A program made the translations under genes and the position numbers. A DNA stretch of 59,109 nt from CPC320 sp002684375 (GTDB lineage: Bacteria > Pseudomonadota > Alphaproteobacteria > Rhodobacterales > Rhodobacteraceae). The stretch lies in assembly GCA_965662545.1 (NCBI GenBank), contig CBFIHZ010000024.1:1-59109 (forward strand), given 5' to 3'. Of this stretch, positions 43,914-52,589 are shown piece by piece (the first letter of the stretch is position 1; the number at the start of each line of letters is the position of its first letter). Under the pieces are notes generated by a model. That model ran no database searches. It was not told the DNA's origin and saw only the letters and a program-made list of their open reading frames with translations.

Positions 43914-45830
43914 ATGTCGCTCTCAGTTGAAAAGACCCTGCGCAAGGCCCAGAGCCATCTTAAAGCAGGAGAGTTGGCCGAGGCGGGAACGCTTTACAAG
44001 GCAATATTGTCGAAATTTCCCAAAAACATGAAAGCCATTAAAGGATATCAAAGGGTAAATTCGGGAGTGACCGCGCATAAGTCGCCATCTTTTGAGCCGC
44101 CTCAAGACAAGATTCAGGCTTTGTTAGGTCTCTATCATAACCAGCAGTTTGAAGACCTGTTTGCCACTGCAAAAAATCTAGCCCGTCAATATCCAAACTC
44201 AGTACTGATTTATAATATTTTAGGCATGACTAATGCCAGTCTTCAAAACTCAGAAGCGGCAATTCTGAACTTTCAACAAGCGATCAAAGCCAAACCGGAC
44301 TATGCTGAATCGCACTATAATTTGGGAATTTCTCTACAAACAATCGGCAAGATAGATGCCGCTATTTCCAGCTTTAAAAGAGCTATAAAATTAAAACCGG
44401 ATCATTTTGCATCCTATAACAACATGGGCAATGCTTTTAAAAGTAAAGGTATGCTCAGTGCTGCAATCAACTGCTTTAATAGTGTTTTAGAAATCCAGCC
44501 CGAGCATGCTGAGGCGCATTATAATATGGGCACTGCCCTGCAAGAGAACGGCGATTTAGATGAGGCTATAACCTGTTATCAGCGGACGCTTGAGATTCAG
44601 CCAGATCATGGCGATGCATACAATAATCTCGGAAATGCGTTAAAGGATAAAAGCGCTTGGGACGCTGCGATAGAGAGTTACAAAAATTGCCTCAAGATCA
44701 AGCCCGGCTATGCCGAGGCATATTGCAATATGGGCCTTGCGCTAAAGGGAAAGGGCGATCTAGACGCCGCAATACAAAGCTATTGCAACGCCCTAGAGAT
44801 TAAGCCGGACTATGCTGAGGCGCATAGAAATCTAAGCTTGGCCAAGACCTATACCCCAAAAGATACTCAAATCGCAGACATGGATACGCTTTATGAAAGT
44901 GAATTTACAAGCGACGAACAGCGTTGCCACCTATGCTTTGCCCTGGCGAAGGCGCATAGAGATTTAGAAAACCTGAAAATGTCATTCACTTACCTCAAAG
45001 AAGGCAACGCCCTGCGCAAAAAACTGTTATCATATGATATTTCAAAAGACGAAAAGCTTTTCGCAGAGATAAAGAAAAGGCATGCATTAAACCTGAACGA
45101 GACCCCTGAAAATTCGGATAGCACCTGTGAAGTCATACCAATTTTTATTTTGGGCATGCCAAGATCGGGAACAACCCTTGTGGAACAAATCATCTCAAGT
45201 CACTCAAAGGTTACCGGCGCGGGCGAGTTGGAATTTGTCCGGCGATTTACAGAAGAATTGCATGGCTCTAACCGTCATGGTTTTCGAAGTCTTTATCTAA
45301 AAAAACTGGGGCAACTGTCTCTTGGCAACGGGTTTGTAACCGATAAAATGCCGCATAATTTTTTGCATATTGACCAAATCTGTCGCTCCCTACCGGAAGC
45401 AAAAATTATACATATAAAAAGAGACCCCGCTGCGATTTGTTGGTCAAATTACCAGCATTATTTTGCCTCCCGAGAACTGGCATATTCCTGTGATCTTGAA
45501 GATTTGGTGAAATATTATCATATGTATGATGATTTAATGACGTTTTGGCATTCACATTATGGCCATCGCATCTATCAACTTGATTACGATCAACTGACTG
45601 TGAATCAAGAAGACCAAACGAAAAAACTAATTAAGCACATTGGCCTGGAATGGGAAGATGCCTGCCTATCACCCCATAAAAACCAACGGGGCGTACATAC
45701 AGCATCCCAACAGCAAGTGCGAAAAGAAGTGTACACGGGCAGTTCGAACCAATGGCGAAAGTTTGAGCCGTTTCTTGGAGGCGTTTTTGACGGGCTGTCT
45801 GGAACGTCAAATAGATCAGCTGAAACCTAA
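43914..45830 (+). CDS. TPR-repeat protein with C-terminal sulfotransferase domain
   Basis: A protein of about 638 residues. The first half has seven or more TPR units of 34 residues (for example AIKAKPDYAESHYNLGISLQ); several are nearly identical at DNA level. The C-terminal half is a sulfotransferase: PAPS 5'-phosphosulfate loop GMPRSGTTLVEQIISSHS near residue 420 and 3'-phosphate region IIHIKRDPAAICWSNYQHYF. Such TPR-sulfotransferases are common in roseobacters and may sulfate proteins or glycans. ATG 43914 is chosen; a TTG at 43896 is in frame without a site. The gene is visibly AT-richer, with codon use unlike the neighbours, suggesting transfer. Confidence 0.88.
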   Translation: MSLSVEKTLRKAQSHLKAGELAEAGTLYKAILSKFPKNMKAIKGYQRVNSGVTAHKSPSFEPPQDKIQALLGLYHNQQFEDLFATAKNLARQYPNSVLIYNILGMTNASLQNSEAAILNFQQAIKAKPDYAESHYNLGISLQTIGKIDAAISSFKRAIKLKPDHFASYNNMGNAFKSKGMLSAAINCFNSVLEIQPEHAEAHYNMGTALQENGDLDEAITCYQRTLEIQPDHGDAYNNLGNALKDKSAWDAAIESYKNCLKIKPGYAEAYCNMGLALKGKGDLDAAIQSYCNALEIKPDYAEAHRNLSLAKTYTPKDTQIADMDTLYESEFTSDEQRCHLCFALAKAHRDLENLKMSFTYLKEGNALRKKLLSYDISKDEKLFAEIKKRHALNLNETPENSDSTCEVIPIFILGMPRSGTTLVEQIISSHSKVTGAGELEFVRRFTEELHGSNRHGFRSLYLKKLGQLSLGNGFVTDKMPHNFLHIDQICRSLPEAKIIHIKRDPAAICWSNYQHYFASRELAYSCDLEDLVKYYHMYDDLMTFWHSHYGHRIYQLDYDQLTVNQEDQTKKLIKHIGLEWEDACLSPHKNQRGVHTASQQQVRKEVYTGSSNQWRKFEPFLGGVFDGLSGTSNRSAET

Positions 45831-46084
45831 AGTAACCGTTTTTTGAACCATCTAATCACTGGGTCGGAAATAACCTACAGTGATATATGCTGTATATTTC
45901 TGCACAGTTGCATCTGCATAAACCCGTAAGCGCCAATGGGCGGATCCTGCAATTGACCCCCTACCGAAATATGTAACCAGCTTGCGCGACTGCGGCCGCC
46001 TCTTCTTAGCGCCCCTCCCGAACCCTAGGCCTGCTGCCATTTGCCCTTGGACGATAACAAGGCTTTAACGGTTCATCCTGCCAT

Positions 46085-47068
46085 CTAACATTCTCCCATA
46101 ATTTGCTTGCGCCGTTCTTTCATTCGTTCATTTGCCTCTTCTGTCCCATCGTGAAACGAGCCAAACAGCTTATCCCAAGGAATTTCCAGAGACCCGTAAT
46201 TACACTCAAAATAACGGTGGTGCATCTGATGATGAAAAGTGCCAAGTTTCAGGCGGTTCTCATCTTTAACCACCAAACCTTCAAAGCCTGTGTGGGTGGT
46301 CGCCGCTGTGAGCGTATAATACTGCAAATGAAATAGGATATGCACGGGATGGGCCGCAACGACCCAATGGATCAGTACAGTGCCAAGATAGATGATATGT
46401 TCGATCGGGTGCATCGAAAGGCCGGACCAAGGCCCGACATTGATGTTGCGATGATGCAGGGCATGCACATGCTTGTACAAAAACGGCACGTGCAAAAGAC
46501 GGTGTATCCAATAGAAATAAAAACTCTCCCAGGCGGGGATCAGCAGAAACATCAAGACAAACCATACCGGATGTGCCGCCCACGTCAGCATCGGAGCATA
46601 GCCATTGGACAAGGCCCAAAACATCAGCACCTCATAAGCCGTCCAAATTGTGACACCACTGACCAAAGTCCAAAACATATTGTCTCTGATTTGCCCCCCC
46701 AAGGTAAATTGGCGACCATTCTTCATCAGCGGCCGGGGGTCATATTTCAGATGCTGGCCCTGTTTGGTAAAAGTATAAAAATACAGATGTAATCCGCCTG
46801 CCACCGCAGACATCAAGACGATGTTGCGAACATACATTTCGGCAATCCATCCAATAGCAAAGGCTTTGGTTTCGTCTTGCGATGGCTGAAACCAATAAAA
46901 AGAAATAAAGGCGATACCAACGATAATAAGTTTTTCAGTGATCAAAAACCAAGAATTCCAAACCCAGGCAAGCATCTCCATCGGGCGCAACGGCCATCTG
47001 AAAAATGGCGATACTTCAATTGGGACCGAGGGAACATGATTCCAACCTTTGAGAGGGGCGTCAGCCAT
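46085..47068 (-). CDS. Sterol desaturase / fatty acid hydroxylase family protein
   Basis: A 327-residue membrane di-iron hydroxylase. The histidine clusters are HRLLH (in YFYWIHRLLHVP), HALHHRN and the C-terminal HHQMHHRYFECNYG, with several membrane helices before them. Family members hydroxylate or desaturate lipids; the substrate is unknown, with ornithine lipids or other membrane lipids as candidates. It diverges from a LysR gene with a palindrome between them, so that regulator may control it. Confidence 0.88.
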   Translation of the reverse strand: MADAPLKGWNHVPSVPIEVSPFFRWPLRPMEMLAWVWNSWFLITEKLIIVGIAFISFYWFQPSQDETKAFAIGWIAEMYVRNIVLMSAVAGGLHLYFYTFTKQGQHLKYDPRPLMKNGRQFTLGGQIRDNMFWTLVSGVTIWTAYEVLMFWALSNGYAPMLTWAAHPVWFVLMFLLIPAWESFYFYWIHRLLHVPFLYKHVHALHHRNINVGPWSGLSMHPIEHIIYLGTVLIHWVVAAHPVHILFHLQYYTLTAATTHTGFEGLVVKDENRLKLGTFHHQMHHRYFECNYGSLEIPWDKLFGSFHDGTEEANERMKERRKQIMGEC

Positions 47069-47154
47069 CTAAATCGCCTTGCTTGGAGTTGCATCAGGGG
47101 TCATATTGCCAGAATTGCCTTCATTTGAAAAACAGTTTAATTATTATTTTTAAA

Positions 47155-47167
47155 TCTGATAATCAGA
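47155..47167. promoter_or_regulatory. Palindrome TCTGATAATCAGA, candidate LysR-type site
   Basis: A perfect 6-base-arm palindrome with one central base, T-N11-A in shape as LysR-type sites are. It lies eight bases before the LysR ATG and within the 106-base divergent promoter region of the desaturase-type gene. Its end overlaps the LysR gene's own ribosome site (AGAGG), so binding would block its translation start or transcription. Confidence 0.5.
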
Positions 47168-47174
47168 GGTAGAG

Positions 47175-48107
47175 ATGGCTATATCCCTGAAAGCGATGGA
47201 GTATTTTACAACCGCTTTGCGCATGGGCAACATCGCAAAGGCTGCGGCAAAGCTCAACATTGCCGCGTCGGCGGTGTCAGCGGCAATCGACCAGATTGAG
47301 GCCACCTTTAATCTGACCCTAATCACACGACAGCGGTCACGAGGGATAAAACCCAATGCAAGCGGGTTGGCCGTGGCGCGAAAATTCGAACGATTACTTG
47401 AGGATTACCAAGCCATTCTTGCGGAAGGTGATGACCTAAAACAGGCGTTAAACGGCACACTTCGTATTGGGTATTATGCGCCAATTGCGCCTGCATTCCT
47501 ACCAAAAATCCTGTCCTCCTTCGTGCCAGACAATCGTGATCTGGTGCTGCATCTTGAGGAATGTGACAACGACGCTGCCCAAGACGGTCTGCTGAACGGC
47601 ACCTATGACGTCATTATATTTGTCAGCGAAGACGTACGTCCGTTAATCAGTTTTGATGTTTTAATCGAGGCCCCGGCTTACTGCGTTTTGCCCAAATCAC
47701 ACCACTTGGCGGACCAAAGCAGCATCAGCATGGCACAGATTGCCGACGAACCCATGGTAGTCTTAAACCGTCCCGTTGCAGCAGCTTATTACCGCGGGCT
47801 TTTTGCAACCCAATCCAAGGCGTTTTCCATTGCCGCCTTGGCTAACTCTACGGAAATGGTCCGCAGCCTTGTCAGCGCAGGCCATGGATGTGCAATTCTC
47901 AACATGCAGCCCTTGACCCAACAAAGCTATGAAGGCGGCTCTTTGGTCGGGCTTCCTATTAGTGACCCTCTGCCGCCTTTGACACTGGCCATTGCGTATG
48001 ACAAATCCCGACCGCGCCGATTGGTTCAGCATTTTGTTGACGCATGCCGTAAACATTTTTCTGATGCGGGATCCGAGCGATGTATCGTTGGAGAGGTTAC
48101 CCGATAA
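47175..48107 (+). CDS. LysR-family transcriptional regulator
   Basis: A 310-residue LysR protein. The N-terminal winged helix is clear (AMEYFTTALRMGNIAKAAAK, then LNIAASAVSAAIDQIE), with a linker helix and two-lobed effector domain beyond residue 90 (GTLRIGYYAPIAPAFLPKIL). The effector is unknown. It diverges from the sterol-desaturase-type gene, the usual position of a LysR regulator's target. GAGG lies five bases before ATG 47175. Confidence 0.9.
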   Translation: MAISLKAMEYFTTALRMGNIAKAAAKLNIAASAVSAAIDQIEATFNLTLITRQRSRGIKPNASGLAVARKFERLLEDYQAILAEGDDLKQALNGTLRIGYYAPIAPAFLPKILSSFVPDNRDLVLHLEECDNDAAQDGLLNGTYDVIIFVSEDVRPLISFDVLIEAPAYCVLPKSHHLADQSSISMAQIADEPMVVLNRPVAAAYYRGLFATQSKAFSIAALANSTEMVRSLVSAGHGCAILNMQPLTQQSYEGGSLVGLPISDPLPPLTLAIAYDKSRPRRLVQHFVDACRKHFSDAGSERCIVGEVTR

Positions 48108-48182
48108 ACCAGACCTTGTGGGTCAGTCATCAATGGACATTCCACGACCAATGGCGTCCCAAAGTCAGGCATGTTTGTCATC

Positions 48183-49355
48183 TCACCCAATCAAAGGGCG
48201 AATACGGTCGACAGCGCGCAGGATATTCTCGGTACTGTTGGCATAGGAAAACCGCACAAAGCCTTCGCCGTGCTCCCCAAAACTGGTACCGGCAACCGTG
48301 GCAACACCGGCTTGATCCAAAAACAAATCCTGCGCCTCTTTCGCACTGAGGCCGGTGTCAGAAATATTAGGAAACGCGTAAAATGCGCCCGCCGCATCTG
48401 CACAGCGCACGCCCGGCAAATCGTTCAAAGCCTCAATGATCACCCGGCGCCGGCTGTCAAACTGGCGTACCATCTCATCCACGGCGTCTTTGGGTCCGGT
48501 CAGGGCCGCAAGGCCGGCAAACTGTGCTGCAGCATTCACGCAAGAGTGATCATTGATACACAGGCGTGTCACCGGATCAACCATGGAGTCCGGCCAAACC
48601 GCATAGCCCATGCGCCAGCCAGTCATCGCATAGGTTTTCGACCAGCCGTCCAGAACAATCAAACGGTCCCGAATTTCAGGATAGCTGAGCAGGCTGACAT
48701 GCGCGCGACCATCATAAAGCATCTGGCTGTAAATCTCATCCGATAAAAGGGCCACTTGCGGGTGCGCAGCCAGTCCTGCCACAAGCTTGTCAATTTCGGC
48801 CTTTGGCGTGACCCCGCCAGTCGGATTGGCCGGACTGTTGATAATAATCAGCCGCGTACGATCGGTTATTTGTGACAGAACCGTTGCCGCGTCAAAGGCA
48901 AAACCGTTCTCTTCGCGCAGCGCAATTGGAACCGGCGTCGCACCACTGTATTGAATAACGGACTCGTAAATCGGAAACCCGGGGTTGGGATACATGATTT
49001 CAACCCCCGGCTCGCCAAACATCAACACCGCAAAAAACATGGTCGGCTTACCACCCGGAACCACAATTACATTGTCCGGACTAACTGTCGCGCCATGGCG
49101 GCGGTGCAGGTCTTGTGCCACCGCCTCACGTAATTGCGGCAACCCATTGGCCGGCGTATACCCATGATGGCCGTCTTTCAGGGCTTGAATACCCGCCTGA
49201 ACGATATGCTCGGGCGTGCGAAAATCCGGCTGACCGATGCCCAAATTGATGATGTCATGCCCTTCGGCGGCAAGCTTTTGCGCGCGCGATAAAACCACAA
49301 AGGCGGATTCGGTTCCCAGTCTGGAAATTCCTTTAGCAAACTGCAAATGTGACAT
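48183..49355 (-). CDS. Class I/II pyridoxal-phosphate aminotransferase
   Basis: A 390-residue PLP aminotransferase of the AspC/AlaA type: DIINLGIGQPDFRTPEHIVQ, GYTPANGLPQLREAVA, NSPANPTGGV and the PLP-lysine loop VLDGWSKTYAMTGWRMGY. The amino donor is not readable. ATG 49355 with GGGAGA four to five bases before it is chosen; the longer frame adds 64 unconserved residues. It diverges from the D-threonine-aldolase-type gene, with which it might share an amino-acid pathway. Confidence 0.88.
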   Translation of the reverse strand: MSHLQFAKGISRLGTESAFVVLSRAQKLAAEGHDIINLGIGQPDFRTPEHIVQAGIQALKDGHHGYTPANGLPQLREAVAQDLHRRHGATVSPDNVIVVPGGKPTMFFAVLMFGEPGVEIMYPNPGFPIYESVIQYSGATPVPIALREENGFAFDAATVLSQITDRTRLIIINSPANPTGGVTPKAEIDKLVAGLAAHPQVALLSDEIYSQMLYDGRAHVSLLSYPEIRDRLIVLDGWSKTYAMTGWRMGYAVWPDSMVDPVTRLCINDHSCVNAAAQFAGLAALTGPKDAVDEMVRQFDSRRRVIIEALNDLPGVRCADAAGAFYAFPNISDTGLSAKEAQDLFLDQAGVATVAGTSFGEHGEGFVRFSYANSTENILRAVDRIRPLIG

Positions 49356-49743
49356 GGTTTCTCCCCGATCACGCTTAGGCGACAAATAAACAGACCCATA
49401 CACCAATGTCATGGCACTGCACCTCACAGAGGTGAAAGCTGCAGGACCGCAGCGCAACGAGTGCGAACAGCTAACGGTCATGTGGATGGCGAAAATGGAC
49501 CAGACTGTCAATGAATTCAAGGTGCAAGCAATTGAAAAAGATCGCAATCAAATGACAGCCGCCCTGTGATAACCGTACCCAGACAATCACCCCATACCGC
49601 AGTTGTTTTACAGAGACATTGTAGAAATTCACGAAATAGGCCAAACATTCACAAGTCCATACCACCACGCGACCCTTTTGAGGGCAACAATTTACCCCTG
49701 GTGCGCCCCGTCCTGCAGCACAGGCAGATAAAAAAGGTTTAAA
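49356..49743. other. Divergent intergenic region between aminotransferase and D-threonine-aldolase-type gene
   Basis: About 390 bases. A 52-codon plus-strand frame (49411-49569, starting MALHLTEVKAAG) lacks a ribosome site and resembles nothing known; it is not called as a gene. The region should contain two divergent promoters. No palindrome or terminator was found. Confidence 0.4.
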
Positions 49744-50832
49744 ATGACGCAAGAGATGACAGCGCTCAAGACGGCAATCATCGAGAGATTTGGCACACCC
49801 TGCGCAGTAATCGACCTCGATCTGGTTGCCCGCAACATTGTAACAGCCCAAGACCGTTGCGATGCAGTGGGGCTGGCCAATCGGCCGCATATCAAGACAC
49901 ACAAATCGCCAGTATTGGCAAATTTGCAAATCAAGGCGGGCGCACGGGGCATCACTTGTCAAAAGCTGGGAGAGGCCGAGGTAATGGCCAACGCGGGCAT
50001 CACCGACATCATAATCGCAACCAACCTGTTAGGTGCAGCGCGCTCGGGGCGTCTGGCCAAACTGCAAAGACGCCTTCCACTGAAAGTTTGCGCCGACAAT
50101 ACCGTGTCTCTGAGCGCATATTCACAGGCGGCAGCCCAAGCCGGCCGACCAATGGACGTGCTGATAGAATGCGAGACCGGACAAAAACGTGCAGGCGTCG
50201 AAACCCCGAAAGAAGCGCTGACACTGGCCAAGGTCATCCGCGATGACCCGCATCTCAATTTTGCCGGGCTTTTATTTTACCCCTCTCTTGATAGCTGGTC
50301 ACAAACTCAGGTGTTCTTTGATCACACCGCGGCTGGCCTCAGCGATCTTGGACTGTCTGCCAAGATTGTTTCAACCGGCGGCACCCCGAACTTTAGCCAT
50401 ATTGGCAGTCTGAAAGGTGCGACTGAACATCGTGCCGGCACATGTATTTTCAACGATCGCATGATGATAAAAGCCGGCGTGGCCACGCTTGAGGACTGCG
50501 CGTTTCAAGTTTTCACCAGTGTGGTAAGCCGAGCGGGATCAGAGCGCGGTATTCTAGATGCCGGCTCAAAGACATTGACCTCGGACAGCGGGGGATTGGA
50601 CGGATTTGGGTTGATCCTTGAGCACCCCAAAGCGCGCATCCATAAATTTGCCGAAGAACACGGGTTTCTCGATCTTTCAAAATGCGCCCATAAGCCCGCA
50701 ATTGGCGATATCGTAAGGGTCATCCCCAACCATGTCTGCGTGGCGGTCAATATGGTCGATCAATTGGTGGCAGTGCGCAACGGCGAAATAGCAGACGTAA
50801 TCCCCGTTGCCGCACGCGGGATGCTGGTCTAA
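49744..50832 (+). CDS. D-threonine aldolase / D-serine dehydratase-type PLP enzyme
   Basis: A 362-residue fold-type III PLP enzyme. The PLP lysine is Lys51 in NRPHIKTHKSP. The zinc site is His330 and Cys332 in PNHVCVAVNMVD. Both match D-threonine aldolases and eukaryotic-type D-serine dehydratases. It would cleave or dehydrate a D-3-hydroxy-amino acid such as D-threonine, D-3-hydroxyaspartate or D-serine. The beta-hydroxyaspartate-cycle aldolase belongs to the same family, but its partner genes are not seen here. AAGG lies about nine bases before the ATG. Confidence 0.85.
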   Translation: MTQEMTALKTAIIERFGTPCAVIDLDLVARNIVTAQDRCDAVGLANRPHIKTHKSPVLANLQIKAGARGITCQKLGEAEVMANAGITDIIIATNLLGAARSGRLAKLQRRLPLKVCADNTVSLSAYSQAAAQAGRPMDVLIECETGQKRAGVETPKEALTLAKVIRDDPHLNFAGLLFYPSLDSWSQTQVFFDHTAAGLSDLGLSAKIVSTGGTPNFSHIGSLKGATEHRAGTCIFNDRMMIKAGVATLEDCAFQVFTSVVSRAGSERGILDAGSKTLTSDSGGLDGFGLILEHPKARIHKFAEEHGFLDLSKCAHKPAIGDIVRVIPNHVCVAVNMVDQLVAVRNGEIADVIPVAARGMLV

Positions 50833-51167
50833 CTTAGCCCCCTCCTACACGAGCAAGTAAAAGCAAGGTTGAAATTGAGGTCAGTGATTTCATTTTGAAA
50901 GTTCAATCCATTGTCAGAACGATATGTAAATTGACTTGAAAAACCGAACGGACCGCTCAAGCATAATTTCGTAATTCTAAGATGAGGGAGACCGCAATTG
51001 ACGTAAAAAAGGGTCACCCGCTGAGCGGCATAAAAACATAGTCTAAAGGCCTAATCTAAGGGTTTCGACACCGGTCTTTCTGAAGTTTGCAATCATTATT
51101 CTGATGCCAATGCTTTTTGTATGACCGCGCAGATCATGATGGAAAGTATATCTCAAATTCGGTAATT
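50833..51167. other. Intergenic region, no gene recognised
   Basis: About 335 AT-rich bases between convergent ends (the PLP enzyme and the small ORF after the P450). A 60-codon minus-strand frame (51043-51225) mostly overlaps the small ORF out of frame and is not called. No clear terminator was found on either side. Confidence 0.4.
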
Positions 51168-51332
51168 TTAATTTGGTGTAACAGTATCCACTTTGGCCTG
51201 AACAACAGGACCTGACGCAGCCCAAGCACCCAACTGCATCACCCCCAATGCTGTGCTGAAATAAATTGGGATATAGGACCGTTTGCTGGAAATTGCGCTG
51301 GGAAATCTTAGAAACTGGGCTGAATAATTCAT
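51168..51332 (-). CDS. 54-residue hydrophobic small protein coupled to the P450
   Basis: A 54-codon frame whose ATG overlaps the P450 stop as ATGA (51329-51332), ending TAA at 51168-51170. It has a basic N-terminal part (FLRFPSAISSKRS) and one hydrophobic stretch of about 25 residues (YIPIYFSTALGVMQLGAWAA), then a short tail ending VDTVTPN. That is the shape of a signal-anchored or single-pass membrane peptide. No family is recognised. The 4-base overlap and the fact that the frame stays open to a natural stop are the main evidence; codon bias is weakly supportive. It could also be the remnant of a longer gene. Confidence 0.5.
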   Translation of the reverse strand: MNYSAQFLRFPSAISSKRSYIPIYFSTALGVMQLGAWAASGPVVQAKVDTVTPN

Positions 51333-52522
51333 CCGTCCAATACTGCTGCCAATGCGGTGACAGATGTGAACATCGCAGAGTGCGAAAAAACCGATTTTGT
51401 GATCCTAAGGGCCGGAAAATGCGCCGCCATATAGGCGATTACCTCCTCAATTTCGATTGTAACCGCAAACCGTCCGATACAAGAAAACACCCCACCACCA
51501 AAATTAAGATGCGCAGGTTTGTCGGGACGGTTGATGTCAAACTGATCGGGGTTTGGAAAATAATTCTCATTCCAATGCGCCGCACCAATATTGGCAAAGA
51601 CCGCTGTGCCTTCGGGGAGCGAAACCCCCGCTAGATTCACATCCTCAAGTGTTTCCCGCGAGGTTGACAACGATCTGGGATGATAGCGCATGACCTCACG
51701 AAGAGCCTGCGGCACCAGTGACGGATCGCGTGCAAGCATCGCCCAAATCTCCGGTCGCGAGGACAATTCAATCACCGCAATCGCGATTTGGTGCGACGAA
51801 TTATCCGTGTTTGCTTCGGCCAGTTTGACCACCCAGTTGCGCAGGTCGTCTTCGCTCAGTTGTCCCGTTTCTGCGGCGCGGATCAATTGCGATAAAAGGC
51901 TGTCACTTGGGGCTTGACGGACGGCTTTAATACGGCGGTCGACATACTCTAAAAGCGCCTTGAAACTCTCTGTAACTGCCTGCGTGGTCTCGGGGTTACG
52001 GGTATGCACTTGTTGAACAATATGCGAACTGCGCGCGATAAAGTCGGCATCCGCCATCGGGGCATCGACCCAATAGCAGTACACCCGGCTGGGAATGGGA
52101 TCACACAGCGCCGCAATAAGGTCGATTGGCCTGTCGCGAGGCAGGCTTGCAAGCGTTTCGTGAACCACCTGTCTGATACCGTTACGAAACTGCTCTGAGC
52201 TTTTGGGGCTCATCAAAGTGGTAAGTGGCACTCGCAGCCGACGCCGAGTCTCGCCGCGATTGTGAAACGAGATTGAATGGCGCTTATAGTGCAATGCAGG
52301 GCCCTCTGGCATGCCGAGCAGCGCCATCAACCCGGGATGCGCGGTGCCAAAACGACGGTTAACAATGACGTCGCGACACAGGTCATAATCCAGAATTTCA
52401 ACACCGCGCTCCGAACGCGCGAGTTTAAATCGTTTCGCATAGCCTGCCAGCGTTGACAGTGGGGCTTTGCGATAATGAGCCGCAGAAAAATCAATTTCCG
52501 GCAAATTTGAAATGCCAGTCAT
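51329..52522 (-). CDS. Cytochrome P450
   Basis: A 397-residue bacterial class I P450. The haem motif is FGGGVFSCIG with Cys348, the K-helix ExxR is E276-VM-R279, and PDKPAHLNFGGG precedes the haem loop. In the I-helix, normally (A/G)GxDT(T/S), the sequence is EANTDNSSHQ: Asp240 is kept but the oxygen-activating Thr is Asn241. P450cin also has Asn at this place, so oxygen chemistry is still possible. No ferredoxin or reductase gene is adjacent. ATG 52522 is chosen (MTGISNLPEI); the ribosome site is weak, so translation may depend on the upstream dioxygenase gene. The substrate is unknown. Confidence 0.9.
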   Translation of the reverse strand: MTGISNLPEIDFSAAHYRKAPLSTLAGYAKRFKLARSERGVEILDYDLCRDVIVNRRFGTAHPGLMALLGMPEGPALHYKRHSISFHNRGETRRRLRVPLTTLMSPKSSEQFRNGIRQVVHETLASLPRDRPIDLIAALCDPIPSRVYCYWVDAPMADADFIARSSHIVQQVHTRNPETTQAVTESFKALLEYVDRRIKAVRQAPSDSLLSQLIRAAETGQLSEDDLRNWVVKLAEANTDNSSHQIAIAVIELSSRPEIWAMLARDPSLVPQALREVMRYHPRSLSTSRETLEDVNLAGVSLPEGTAVFANIGAAHWNENYFPNPDQFDINRPDKPAHLNFGGGVFSCIGRFAVTIEIEEVIAYMAAHFPALRITKSVFSHSAMFTSVTALAAVLDG

Positions 52523-52548
52523 TTTAACAGACCAAGCGTTGACGGATC

Positions 52549-52580
52549 GGGATTGCGGCGCGTACCGCCACCGCAATCCC
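52549..52580. repeat. Perfect 10-base inverted repeat between dioxygenase and P450 genes
   Basis: GGGATTGCGG (52549-52558) and CCGCAATCCC (52571-52580) flank 12 bases, starting ten bases after the dioxygenase stop on the minus strand. No T-run follows, so it is more likely an intercistronic mRNA hairpin or a repressor site than a terminator. Confidence 0.7.
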
Positions 52581-52589
52581 TTGTGAGGC

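Noticed and set aside
45852..46040. 62-codon minus-strand frame after the sulfotransferase
   Set aside because: No recognised family, no ribosome site, and composition unlike coding sequence.
48183..49547. Longer start for the aminotransferase
   Set aside because: The extra 64 residues are unconserved and cysteine/serine-rich; ATG 49355 has a good ribosome site.
49744..50832. Beta-hydroxyaspartate cycle (BhcC) assignment
   Set aside because: Same enzyme family, but no neighbouring class V aminotransferase, dehydratase, reductase or regulator of the cycle; the nearby aminotransferase is class I/II.
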